Part shown: positions 49,711-64,000 of the stretch, in pieces
Position numbering within the stretch: position 1 is the first letter of the stretch
How the letters are laid out: each line of letters opens with the position of its first letter
Source: Cheilinus undulatus
Taxonomy: Eukaryota > Chordata > Actinopteri > Labriformes > Labridae
Assembly: GCF_018320785.1 (NCBI RefSeq)
Contig: NC_054866.1
Span: forward strand, 27,939,000 to 28,002,999
Direction of reading: 5' to 3'
Length of the DNA: 64,000 nt
Translations under genes and position numbers: made by a program
Notes under the pieces: generated by a model
Databases searched by the model: none
What the model was told of the DNA's origin: nothing
Seen by the model: the letters and a program-made list of their open reading frames with translations, nothing else

Positions 49711-49921
49711 CTACCTACAATGCACTGCGTTGTTTTGAAGCATGGCTAACGATGCGGACAGAAGTAGCCCCAAAATACAGAGTATAAAACATGTCCTTTT
49801 CAACTGTAGCTACAACTGCACACATTTAGTTTTTTTCAAAATTATCACCTGTCCTAGGGAATAATCAAATTCCCTTTAAGGGGTAACTACACCCAAAGAC
49901 CACTATTGTTACAACTGTATG

Positions 49922-49958
<37 letters not shown>

Positions 49959-49979
49959 CAACACACACATATATATATA
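49922..49979. repeat. (TA)n(CA)n(AT)n compound microsatellite
   Basis: Alternating purine-pyrimidine throughout, abutting the next transposon end. Confidence 0.95.
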
Positions 49980-50465
49980 GAGTGCTTAACAAATTTATTA
50001 GACCACCTGTCATATTTGTCTCAGAGACCATCCAGCATCATCAAGGGCTTTAATGCGGACTCTTTCATTTTCAGTGAGCTCTCCACGTTTTACCATTTTG
50101 AACAGGAATGAGGAATTTCAAACTGAATTCACCTTTTTATACCCAAATTTGAGCCGGCTCACTGGGCTTCTCTGAGAATTAAAAAATTTATCAAGCATAA
50201 TATTCAACCACTAAAACTATTTTTTCTGTTCAGGAATGCAAGTATATAACTATAATTTGACATATTAATCAAGAAATAATAATGTGATTTAGTATTTTTT
50301 CAGTTTTTTGTAAATCAGTAAATTTGAAAATTCATGGATAACATTATTAATTATATTTTAGCATTAAAAAAGCATTTAGTAATTACCAATGCTGTTAATT
50401 TAGGGCAGCTGTGGCATAAACCTTATTTTGGGTGGTGGTCTAATACATTTGTTAAGCACTGCATA
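49980..50465 (-). mobile_element. Tc1-type MITE with internal deletion
   Basis: AGTGCTTAACAAATTTATTA then GACCACC at the left and, inverted, CAGTGCTTAACAAATGTATT then AGACCACC at the right. Most of the transposase is deleted, leaving only its first codons at 50010-50096. Confidence 0.82.
50010..50096 (-). pseudogene. Tc1-like transposase start, 28 codons
   Basis: From ATG at 50096: MVKRGELTENERVRIKALDD then AGWSLRQI and a stop. This is the first helix of the Tc1 DNA-binding domain (G..L..ERxxI.AL...GWS.RQI). Everything after it, including the catalytic domain, is gone. Confidence 0.72.
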
Positions 50466-51254
50466 TGTTGTTGTTGTTGTTTTTGTTAAATTTTTATTTT
50501 TTTTTTTTACTTTGGTAGCTTATGATAAGGCCCATGGCTGTCCAAAGTTTAAAATTAAATTCCAATTAAATTCCAAATTGTTCAAAATTTAAACTCAAGG
50601 GTAGATGCACCTTAGCTAAAACTCTGTCTTAATAAACTGTATCATATACATGCAGAAATAAGAAATAAGTTGGGGGGGGGGAGGATTCAACACAAAAAGA
50701 AACATCCTTTCCATTTTTTTTAACTTGGAATGTGCACAGTCAACATACCAAATAATGTGTTGCCAACCTCCCCAGTTGGCACCAGAAATACTAGTCAGTT
50801 AAATTTGTATGTTTTTTTATGCAGACCCTTAATGCCAGTCAATCGTTGCACCCAAACTGTAATGCAGCCATTACCTTGAGTAATGGGCCCAGCTTATGGG
50901 CCTTCTTTCCAGGGTTCCCATGAATCCTAAAACATCTTAGATTGGACTTTAGAAATGTAAGGTCATATAAAGTACAATTAGGGAAGCATGGTGTTATTGG
51001 CATGACTTTGGTATAGATTAGCCAAACACATTGGCAGTAAAGAATGTGTATTTGGAAGGAAACTACTGTTAGAAATTGACTTTTAAGAGAATTTGAAGAT
51101 ATTAAGAGATGGACTCTGGTTTAAGTCTGTGTTTGTTGGCTTGATGCTAACATATTGGGAAAACTGCCATTAACGGGCCAACAGATTTAACATTATTTAG
51201 TGCTTAATTTAACTTGATGATGCATTTTACTTGACAGCTCTGAGAAAAAAATAA

Positions 51255-51965
51255 AATGATTTGGTTCTGAAGAAGAACAGCCCTGGATCTGTCATCTGGC
51301 AGTGGTTCAGATTTCAAAAGGAAGAAATCGAACCAGATTCACCAATCTGTAAAATATGCCAGGTAGTTGTACCGTGAATTTGTTTAACCACCTGAAGTGC
51401 CATCCACTAGAAAACGAAGAACGCCTTAAACTCTGGATGTCCACATCTCCACCCACACTAGAAATGTCTAAGGAACCAGCCTCAGAGCCAATGACCCTAG
51501 CCTCCTCATTTGTCAAATTAATCCCACAAGACAAAAACATTTCCAAATGAAAAGAGATTATGGTAGCAGTGCAAAACACCTCCCACAAATACATGACTCC
51601 AGTTAGTGCTTTTTGAAAGCCAGGATTTGAAAATCTCATAAAACACTCAACCCAAAGTATAATTTTTTAATTCTTGCTGAAAACTCCCTGCCGGAGTTTT
51701 CCATGTCAGTAAGAGAAAAGGGGGGCCGGCAGTTAACACGTGATCCACTTCTCCACATCTATGGATCTCTGGTACAGCAGAACCATTGAACCTTATTTCT
51801 AACCTTATTTCCAACCACAGTACATTATATCAACAACTGGGAGTTCAAAAGTTTGCAGACAAGCTGTTTTCCCAATGATCTAACGAGACAGCTCCTTGCA
51901 GAAGGTCTGAAAGATGCCCTCATGTCATGAAACTCATCAGAAACTTGCCAGTGTGCATCAGCGCT
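51255..51965 (+). pseudogene. hAT transposase (ZBED type), decayed
   Basis: Broken frames give hAT-family pieces in the right order: SVIWQWFRFQ, then CKICQ and FNHLKCH of a BED zinc finger (51290-51400, one frameshift); TPVSAF-stop-KPGFENLIKH (about 51586-51645), the hAT KPGF region; MDLWYSRTIEPY (about 51759-51794), the start of the catalytic core; and HYINNWEFKSLQTSCFP (about 51824-51875). Stops and frameshifts throughout make it inactive. No terminal repeats were identified. Confidence 0.75.
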
Positions 51966-54117
51966 GATAAAGAAGTAAAGGAATCAGAGCTGTGAGCCCT
52001 AATGGGTGGACAAGAGTACTCTGTTTAGGCAATTGGCTGGCTCCTGCAATCTCTTTAGTCAAAGATGTGTTCAGAGTGGACCGGACAGGCAGGACTTTTT
52101 AGTTGTAATAAACAGTTAGGATGTAATTTGTTTTAGACAAGGCCTTTGCTGATGCCTCTTGATAACAGCACTGTGCTATGAACTAAATTGCGAAACCTGA
52201 CCCTGGAAGCTTCCTAGTCTGAATGATTGCCTCATCACTGATATCCTAAATGAAAGAGGCATACACCATCTTACCCTTGTGTTTTTCTAGTGCTAACTCC
52301 TAACTATTTGTTTCCAGTTCCAAAGCTCACCAAGACATAAATGCAATTAAAATTTATAAGCCTCAGCAGCTGCAAGAATGCAATTTATAGCTCCAAGAAT
52401 GAGAACTTTGCCATCATGGGTCTGACAGATTTGATCATCTGACCGCATTGAGTGCTTTGCAATTTTAATGGAGATTCCACTGTAACAAGGCTGAACTTAA
52501 AAGCCCTGTTAGCGGCCCCTAGAGGCTGTGATGCTCATTACACCTGAGACCAAGGTGGTTTTAACAAAGACTCTGATGCGTACCAAAAGCCTTGTTTTTT
52601 TTGGCAGGATTTTAAACTTAATAGCATAGAAATCCTAATCCTTGGTGACTTGTTGTTAGCAGCATTTTGAGAAAAATCTACGCACAAATGGGAAATAGAC
52701 TTAAAGAAGGTGGCACAAGATTTAAAGTAAACACAAAAAATAAAACTGAATTGGAAAACTGAGAGAAATTAAAAACAAGCAATCCTTATTTGGTCCTAAC
52801 AGTCAGTAAACAGTCTCCTGGTTGTACACTGTCCCTCTCCACCAGGCTGCTGCTGCTGCTGGCCTCCATTATTAATGACAAGGGAGAAGGGGAGCACTCA
52901 CTGACTTACTAGCCTCCATCTTCCTCTGCTGAACACATGAACCTCAGAGAGAGTTGTGTGTATGTGTGGCTGCTGTGTACACTGGAAGCACAATGAACAG
53001 TGGACAGGACAGTTTGAGGGTAGAATTTCCCATTCAGAAAACAAATATGACAAGGCTTCCTCCCACTGTAAATCAATACAGACTTTCATCAGCCGTGCTA
53101 AAGGGCGACTCCCACTAACCACACACACATACACATACATGCACACACACTTAATCTTGTGCAGCCCCTGAGGCTAACCTTAAAAGGTAGCTTTATTAAA
53201 CAAGGTGGTCTTCCATCATTTCTTTCTGTTTTTCTTCATAGGCATACAGAAAACATTTATTTATTTCTGTTGTCATTAATGTCTCCGTATACGTGGGCTA
53301 CACAGGCTGTTTTTCTATTCGAAAGGGTGTCCGTTGATTGAAGGTGCTGATGTTGCTTTTCTCAGTGATGTGAGTCATGATCAATAACAGGCTCCACTGG
53401 GACTGTGTCAGTACCACAGCCTCAGTGCTGGAAGTGTGAGTGAAAGACAAAAATATCTTAAATTTCTCTGTCAGGAGCCTAGATCGGCACATGCATTGCA
53501 TTGATTTAGCATTTGGGCCTTTAGTCATGTCAGGATTGTGCAAAATTTATGTAACATTTTAAAACGTTCATCAGAATTTTACTCTTAAATCACGCCAATT
53601 GAAGTGAATCCAAATTACTTCTAGCTGATGCATAACAAAGACATATTACACTGTGACATACATCACACACTTTTATGTTAGAAGATCAAGTAAAGTGCTG
53701 ACTAAAAAAATATTTTTTCATGTATATTAAACACAAAGTACTGTAAGGTAGGTCTTATTCGTAAGATATGAAAGGCATTAATCATTTTAAAAGCATGAAA
53801 TTAAGTAAAGATAAATTAATGAAATAATTTATGTTTTGCTTGTGTTTTTCACATTAAAATTCATATGAGGGGTTTCTATGTTTTATTAAAATACTTCTAA
53901 GTTAATACTTTAGAGCAGGATAAGTGGCAGACACAGGCCTGCAGATACAGCTTTTACTGGCATTTTCCACTTAAGAAATTCAGTCATTGATACATTTAAC
54001 TGTTAAAGGTATTATATGCAACATTTTGAACATTAACATAGCAGATATCAATAACTACGGCTATCAGGCAAATATAATAATCTTTTTCGAATAATTAAAC
54101 ATTTTAAAGGGTTAATT
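51966..54117. other. trarg1 downstream/intron, no exon recognised
   Basis: Several short ORFs without family signature; CA-rich patch near 53120-53150. Confidence 0.4.
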
Positions 54118-54680
54118 GGTAGGGGTGTAAATCACCTGCTTCACAATACATTGTTAATATATTGGACAATGATACAAATTTCCAGTACCACAAAATCTGT
54201 CATGATACAATTTTGGTATGACTTTATATGGAGCCCATAACTGAAGAAAGAAAAGAGACCTTCGTTGTTCTGTACAGGACCATGAATTACAAACATAGTA
54301 TGGACATTTTTGTTAAAACATATTGATTTTAAAATGCCAAACATTTTCAGTACCGAACATTTTTATTTCTTTTTATGTAGCCTAATCTGATCATAGAAAT
54401 CACCAATATGTACTTTTTCCAGTTTGATAATCTTGAGTAAGTCTTGTGACCTTTTTTTTCCAGTTGAGATATTTTTCCTGAACAAATTTACACATACGGC
54501 TTCAACACTTATTTCTGCTCTGTTTCAGCCCTTTATACCTTACATAGGGACCTATTAATATGGCTTATACTTCATTTGCGATTTTACAATACATTATCAT
54601 ATTTTAATGAGATTTGATCCATGGAATGTTGTGTTAGAGTGATGAATCTGTGTTATTTTTGATTTACTGCAATCTTGATT
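54118..54680. mobile_element. possible decayed DNA element
   Basis: GGTAGGGGTGTAAATCACCT and following CACAATACATTG-like words resemble the start of a common fish element. The right end is uncertain. Confidence 0.35.
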
Positions 54681-55018
54681 TTGATAAATGGAGGGCTTAT
54701 AACTAGAAAGGGGAGACAAAAAGAAGTAAAAAGAAAATAGATTTTTAATTTCAGTTCTTCAGGTTTTTCTTGGTTAAATAAAGCACTGTTACACACCAAA
54801 AAACCTTCATGACTCTTCTGAGTTATGTAAAGTTAACTAAAGGAAAACTGTTTAACTGTTGAAGTTACTGTAAAGTAGTTTTGATGACTCACTGAAAACC
54901 AGTGATCAAACGGTGACAGCATTTACGCTTTGAGGAGCTCCAGTGTGGTTGCCTTCTCTGTTTTCATGTAGCTCTGGAAGGCTATGTATGAAATTATTGT
55001 TACTCATGATAATAACAA

Positions 55019-55550
55019 TACTGTGCAGAAGTTTTAGGCATGTTTGGGCTGAAAGTTGAGGCTGAAGTAAAGCATGTCATAGCGAGTATGCCCACCTGAG
55101 GGCCCCATCGGGGAGGATTGACACAACCCAGGTCATGCTCCCGATGTCTTTGTATATTACCAAGGGCATGGCAAAATAATCTGATGAAAACGAAACAAAA
55201 ACCACAGCTTTAGGGCGGAGTTATGGGTAGATGTGGCGCTTAAACATAGCCTAGGGGTACTATTAGGGCGGGTAGGAGGGTTGCCAAAACCCCCTGGTTG
55301 TCGTGTGTATGTTCTAAGCACCTGAAAACTGTTGGAGGTTGCTGGGCGTATTACCAGGGTTGAAAAGGCTGGACAAAAGAAATGCTGTTAAGCTCAACCT
55401 TGGCTGCTGAGCGACACATGTACATGTCAAATGTGCCGACACTGACTCTGGCCGCCCTCCCTCCTCTCTTCAGCCCAGGGTTGTGGAACATCAGGACCTG
55501 CGAAGAACCGTTAGCACTCTACATACCTAAAACTTCTGCACATTACTGTA
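55019..55550. mobile_element. Tc1-type MITE T, complete copy flanked by TA
   Basis: TACTGTGCAGAAGTTTTAGG at the left, CCTAAAACTTCTGCACATTA then CTGTA at the right; TA at both edges, as for Tc1/mariner. Non-coding; the ORF at 55382-55750 is spurious. Confidence 0.88.
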
Positions 55551-57182
55551 GGTTGGTGAGGCGGGCTGTCTGCAGTCATGGGATCCTGATGACAAATGTC
55601 AGATGGGGAGCAGGGAGTGTAGAACATGAGTTTGGAATCAGTGGGAATGAAGGAGAGTTACTATGTCAAGATACCAGCTGGACCTCTGTGATGCAATTTT
55701 TTACGTCAGTGGGTATGATCCCTACACTTATTTGCCTGGGGTGGAGGTAACTGATATTGCAAATGGTTTAGTCCTGTAGACATCTTACTTCGCATCAAAG
55801 GAGACAAGGGTCTTAATGAGCATTGTGCTGAGGTGAGAGGCTAGCTACACCCCTAAACAGCTTTTCTCCCTCATTTTGTCACAAACATGCTTTTAACTGC
55901 AGCAAAACTGCTCTTTTATATGAACAACAGGAGCTGGTTCCTGTTTGAGAGCCAGTTTCTTTTCCATTGTGTTGTTCAGTTAATATACCTTTAAAAGCCA
56001 AAATGGTACCAGCCAGATGAAAAGCTGTTTGGAAGCTAAAGACAGAGTCCTATTAGTGAGCTAAGACAAATGACCAGATCTCTAAAAGAAAGAGATATTC
56101 CAGCGTAATGAGTGAGGCCAGATGGACATCAGCTGTGGAAACACAAGCCAGATACTACCATGACAAACCGTGATCAACTGTTCTAAACCAGATGGTCTCT
56201 AGATGCGAACCTGATGACATCCTTTAGACACAGGTCTTCCACTCAGTTCACTAGCCTGCCGTTAGTTGCAAACCTTTCAGCAAGCACTTTAGTAAACTTT
56301 TTGATTTATTTTCATCAAAGATCTGTGATGATTCACACCCTACAGCAGTGCTATGCTGCCTTTGGTGAAATGGTGGCCTACTGACTTCAGTCTGAGTAGC
56401 TGCACTTGCAAGCCCATCTCACAGTTAGTAGCTCAAACTCAATCTACCTTGGTGATGTTTCAGTTATCTCTTACAAAGGCTACATATTACTTATAACTTG
56501 TCAGCTGAGCCAGTTTGGAGTTTTTTTTTAAAGTGAAATCCACTGCTCAAAAGCACTGTAGTGTTGTTATTTCCCTCTACAGCAGCAGGAAGACAGCTTA
56601 GTGACAGGACACCAAACAAGACAAATTGGCAGAGAATGATGAATGAACAATTAAAATATTATAGCCTTGTATTATAAGACTTTAATCTAATTGTGACCAA
56701 CATATCATGCTGGCAGCCCTATTAACTCATAATATCTTCAGATAATGACAGTGGATTTGTTGTTCTCAGCTCTGTGTTTCCACAGATGGGATAGTGCTAC
56801 CAGTCTTCTTGTTTATGTTTGGCTTAGAAGCTCAGTTATGTTTTATACATGTTCTTTCTTTTGTTTGTTTTTTTCGTTTGAACCCCTCCCTCTCCATCTG
56901 TAAGCCTAGCAAAGCATGTAAGCTAGCCTGAGTATAGCCATATAATCACTGGCATATCCTTATTTTTAAGGCCATACTCAATCTGCTTCCCTCAAACTTG
57001 TGTAATTTGATGTAAAAAGTGCTGGGTGCTACAGTCTTGGCTCTGTGACTCAGTCACAAGACTTACTTTTGCTGTCTGTTCCCAAAGTTCCTCTTGAAAT
57101 GGTTAAAAGGAGTTTCAGATGCACTGTTCCTGTAGCTTGGAATATGCCGCAGGAAAATCTGTCTAGGGGAGCTGGTTTCTTT
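55551..57182. other. trarg1 downstream/intron, nothing recognised
   Basis: No exon or defined repeat. Confidence 0.4.
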
Positions 57183-57561
57183 TAGGGATGCACAGCATTG
57201 GATTTTTTCCAAATATATAATATGCCAATGTTTCCAAATTACTTCTAGCTGATACATACCAAAGACATATTTAAATGCAGTTCAGACCTAAAACTTCTAT
57301 CCTTAACAAATACAGTTTTAAGTTTGAGGATGAACAAATGGACCATTTCAGTCCTTTAAAGTGTAAGGAATGATGTAGAATAAAGAAAAAGACTTCTGCT
57401 GACATAGATCTGTTGGTCCAGCCTAGGTCTGTTCATACAGCCAGTATTTACAGCTGATGACAGGCAGATCTTTAAAGCCAGAATATTGGTTTTAATATCA
57501 GCAGAAGTTTTCATATCTCCCAATACTGATACTGATATGCCAATAATATCATGCAGCCCTT
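57183..57561. mobile_element. hAT-type MITE D, full copy
   Basis: TAGGGATGCACAGCATTGGA to ATCATGCAGCCCTT, colinear with 39968-40353. Flanks GTTTCTTT and GTCTGTTT agree at 6 of 8 positions. Confidence 0.82.
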
Positions 57562-58282
57562 GTCTGTTTTTAAAAGTAGATTAAAGATGTCTGAGCTAGA
57601 TGCATCAGTTCGTAGATGTTTTGACTAATGATTTTCTGCTCTGTGACCTGGATTTAATTTGGCTGTTTGTAATAGTTTTTATTCTTCACGTCTGTGTCTG
57701 TCTTGAATGTGTTGCTGCCTCTCTTGCCAGGGCACTCTTGTAAATGAGATTCTTGATCTCAATTTGGTTTTCCTGGTTCAGAAAAATGTAAATAAATAAG
57801 ACAAGAGTTAACACCTGCCCACTCAGTGAGTCTGTATCATGTGGCATAAAGGAAGAATGCTGTCCCAAAAGTACAATAAGGCTGTTTGTTCTAAAATACT
57901 TGAAAGAAATCAGAACCAAACCATCTTTGGCTAAAAGTTTGAACAGGGAGTTTTTAATGCACAAAAATTTGTATCTCTTGGGAAAAAAAAAAAAAAAAAA
58001 AAAAAAGTATATTTTCTGTTTTTTTTTTTCTAAAGCCCAAAAAAGTAGCTAATACATTATGTTCTATCAAAAATTAAAAAAAAAAAATTAAATTCTAATT
58101 TAAAAGTACCATGAGACTTGTATAAGTCTGTAGCTATAAGCACCTGGTTCAGTGGAGCACCCCAGGGTTTCACTGTCCCCTCCTGAGTGCACTATGGGAT
58201 CTACATCAGCGACAGCCTGGAGACAGAGATGCTTTTGGGAGAGTAAAAGGAAGAAGCCACTAAAGAAGAGCAGGAAAGATAA

Positions 58283-61444
<3,162 letters not shown>

Positions 61445-62790
61445 CAGTGCCTATAAAATTATCCACCCTTTTGGATGTTTTACCCTTTTATTGATAATAT
61501 AAATTAACCATTATTTGGCTCTTTTCAGACAAAAAAAATACAAAACAAGTGATTGCATAAATATTCACCCCCTTTAAAGTGACTGACCAAATTCAACAAA
61601 GGTCCAGCCAGTTGGTGCTAGTAGTCTCACAGTTATTGAAATGGGGATCACCTGAGTGCAGTGAATGTATCTCAGTTGACTGTAGTATAAAGACATCTGT
61701 ATCTGGAAGGCCCAGTCACTGGTTAATCAGTATTCCTGGCTACCATTACACCATGAAGACAAAAGGACATTCCAAGAAACTCAGAGAAAGAGTGATTGAA
61801 AAGTATTAGTCAGGGGATAGATACAAAAAAAATTCCAAAGCACTGAACATCCCCAGATTTCAGTTAATATATCATCAAGAAATGGAAGGAACATGGCACA
61901 TGTGTAAATCTTCCTAGATCAGGCCGTCCTCACAAATTGAGTGACCGTGCAAGAAGGACACTAGTGAGAGAATTCACCAAGACAACTATGACTACTCTGA
62001 AGGAGTTACAAGCTTCAGCAGCAGAGAGACTGGAGACCTGGTTCTTCAGCAGTCAAAGCTTCATGAGAGAGTGGCAAAGAGAAAGCAATGTAAAACAAAA
62101 CTCAGACCAAATCTTGACTAGAGTTTGCAAAAAAGGCATGTAGGAGGCTCCATTGTCAGGTAGAAGGAAGTTCTGTGGTCTGATGAGACCAAATGGTGCT
62201 TTTAGGCCATAAGACAGGATGTGGTGTTTTGGCGGACACCAAACACTGCACACCACCAAAAACACACCACTGTGAAACATGGTGGTGGCAGCATCATGCT
62301 GTGGGGATGCCTCTCAGCCTGGAAGGCTCTTAAAGGTACCTGTTAAAATGAATATGGCAAAAATATAGGAAAGACAGTCATATTCAGTCAGTAAGAGAAC
62401 TACAGCTTGGGAAAAGATTTTTTTCAGCAAGACAATGGCCTGAAGTATAAAGAGAAAGCTACACAGAAATGGCTTAAAGACAACAAGGTGAGTGGTCCGG
62501 AGCCCAATAGAAGCGTGGCGGGACTTGAAAAGGGTTGTTCATGCCTGATCTCTGTGCCCACTGTCTGAGAAAAAAATGTAGTGTCCGGAGGATGTGCAAG
62601 CCTGCTTGAGACCTATCCACACAGACTCAGTGCTGTGATCTACTAAATACTGACTTGTAGGGGCTGAATGTTTTTGCAACACTTATTTTACATGACATAT
62701 TTTAATTTAATTGCTAGTTCTTTGTAGAAATCTGTTTTCACTATGACATCAACGTCAGTTTTTTCTTTAAAGTTTGTCACCCAAGGTGAA
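61445..62790 (+). mobile_element. Tc1/mariner element, near full length, decayed
   Basis: Leader with AGTGCCTATAAAATTATCCA and AAATATTCACCCCCTTTAAA, a transposase pseudogene, then a trailer GGGGCTGAATGTTTTTGCAA, TTGTAGAAATCTGTTTTCAC. Terminal repeats are eroded. Confidence 0.8.
61753..62580 (+). pseudogene. Tc1-like transposase, multiply broken
   Basis: Starts MKTKGHSKKLRERVIEKY, then an early stop. Further Tc1 blocks in order, across frameshifts and stops: LSDRARRTLVRE-like (about 61937), TTLKELQASAAE, LWSDETK with the first catalytic aspartate region (about 62173-62193), NTAHH and [14 protein letters not shown] (62275-62316), FFQQDN with the second aspartate (about 62420-62437), where the usual DPKH is lost. 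The third acidic residue's PIEN motif is not preserved. Inactive fossil. Confidence 0.85.
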
Positions 62791-62894
62791 CAATCAATGG
62801 ATGGATGGATGGCAGCTTTAGCGCCCCTAGATCTGACTTTGATCAAAAACTATATGCTCAATCCTTTTGTTCTTTATGAATGAGAGTAGCTTGA

Positions 62895-63309
62895 AGTGGT
62901 GCTGGGAGATTAATTGAATTTCAGTTATACTATAGTTCCCCACGATCATGAAAAAGAACTATCTACGATTTAAAAAAATGACTGTGCTTGATGACATTTT
63001 CCACTTGTTTTATCCTGAGGTTTTGTCATGTGTGGTAAACGTTTCAAGCATTTGTTTTGACATTTGGGCTACAGAGGTAAATCAATAAAAACACCACGAA
63101 CATATATTTTCTTATGTATTGGAATTAAATAAAATCTTTCTCAGAAATTACATATTTTCATGTGTTGCTTGGAATTCAAAGTGCTTAAGTGTTAAGTATG
63201 TTCAAGTTTGATAAATGACAAAAACAGTGATTAATCGTATTTAATAACCGTGATCTCAATATCAACCAAAGTTATCGGGATAATGATTTTGCCATAAATG
63301 AGCAGCCCT
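62895..63309. mobile_element. probable hAT-type MITE ending GAGCAGCCCTAG
   Basis: Left GGTGCTGGGAGATTAATTGA; right CATAAATGAGCAGCCCTAG, where the AGGGCTG end is shared in inverted form. Internal ATCGTATTTAATAACCGTGA words. Confidence 0.5.
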
Positions 63310-63479
63310 AGCTTTCAGTCATTATTCAAAATGCTATAGGTCAATATGGATTGCATTACCCCATTCTTGCACTCTTTGTGGGTCACCAGACTTTGATTTG
63401 ATGTTTACACTCTTACATAACCTCCTGAGACCTGAGGTTCTGTTTGGAATGCATTTTTAGTTTCTTTCACTTATTTGGA

Positions 63480-63960
63480 ATAAGTAGGTCCCCTCCAAAA
63501 TCCCCGAAAATTTCAAAGAAATTTTCTCAAATTTGTGTGAAAATTCTCAAACATTTTTTGTAGTATCACATAAAATTCAAATATTCTCAAATGTTTATTT
63601 GAAACTATCATAAAGCCTACACATTCCAATAAAAATTTTCCACAAAAAAAAAACATGTAAAAAAAAAAAAAGAAGCAAATTCCCCGCTGAAATATCTTGC
63701 CAAAATTCCCCCAAAAATCCATAAACATCCCCCAAAATTCCTTGAAAATGACTGAAATTAAAAAGGACAACCCACCCCACATTTCCAAGAAAATTCTCAA
63801 CAATTTACAAATAATTTTCCCAGGTTTCTGGAAGTAAAACTTAATTTTTCCCAAAAAATTTTAAATGCATTTCCCATATTCCCATGAAATTGGCACAGAA
63901 TTTCAAAGTAAATTACCCCGAAATATCTTGCTAAATTCCAAAAAAAAAGAATCTAAAACT
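63480..63960. repeat. degenerate AAATTCCCC/CAAAATTCC tandem array
   Basis: About 480 bp of imperfect units around AAATTCCCCxAAAATxTCAAA. The poly-Phe/Leu ORFs on the minus strand are artefacts. Confidence 0.75.
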
Positions 63961-63975
63961 TTCCCCAAAACTCCT

Positions 63976-64000
63976 GATTTTGCAAAGCAGATGGATAAAT
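63976..64000 (-). mobile_element. MITE family G, copy entering the window end
   Basis: TTGCAAAGCAGATGGAT is the family G terminus seen at 13651 and 25918. Confidence 0.5.

Noticed and set aside
55382..55750. 122-codon ORF
   Set aside because: Its first half lies inside Tc1-type MITE T and the rest has no domain.
61579..62143. Functional transposase gene
   Set aside because: Stops and frameshifts break it and part of the catalytic triad is lost; called a pseudogene.
63513..63854. 113-codon Phe/Gly-rich ORF on the minus strand
   Set aside because: Product of the AAATTCCCC array.

Overview
This is teleost fish nuclear DNA. The evidence is vertebrate genes split by GT-AG introns, AT-rich intergenic sequence, many microsatellites, and a dense load of fish-type DNA transposons, MITEs, hAT and Tc1/mariner fossils and tRNA-derived SINEs. 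There is no bacterial, phage or CRISPR content, and I recognise no tRNA or rRNA gene. Only two protein-coding genes can be supported, both on the + strand.

Region by region: (1) 1-23,974 is intergenic and repeat-filled, and includes nested MITEs and several long degenerate tandem arrays. (2) 23,975-34,364 is a complete six-exon aipl1-type gene encoding 330 aa (FKBP-like domain plus TPR co-chaperone of photoreceptor phosphodiesterase). Its 5.9-kb intron 1 and 3-kb intron 2 are full of transposon remnants. A polyadenylation signal lies at 35,202. (3) 34,365-39,078 is a 3' UTR and a short intergenic stretch, with a GC-richer promoter-like block near 38,430-38,600 carrying ETS-like and RFX X-box-like motifs. 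(4) 39,079-39,486 is the first coding exon of trarg1/tusc5, a CD225/dispanin membrane protein of GLUT4 trafficking. Its next exon is not recognisable in the remaining 24.5 kb, so the rest of the window is probably its intron, again repeat-rich. That stretch holds a hAT transposase fossil with a BED finger, Tc1 fossils, and MITEs with intact target-site duplications.

The two genes have unrelated jobs: one is a retinal co-chaperone, the other controls trafficking in insulin-responsive cells. They are neighbours, not a pathway.

The least ordinary content is the repeat biology. Several dispersed element families carry an internal, variable-length, strand-asymmetric tandem array; the best case is the pair at 32,180-32,935 and 44,452-44,965, with matching unique flanks. 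One such array sits inside a second repeat whose uninterrupted copy is also in the window. Three abutting transposon remnants end about 20 bp before aipl1 exon 3. Several MITE copies still have perfect or near-perfect 8-bp target duplications. I found no convincing new multi-gene system. Repeat family assignments rest on reading the sequence, without database comparison.
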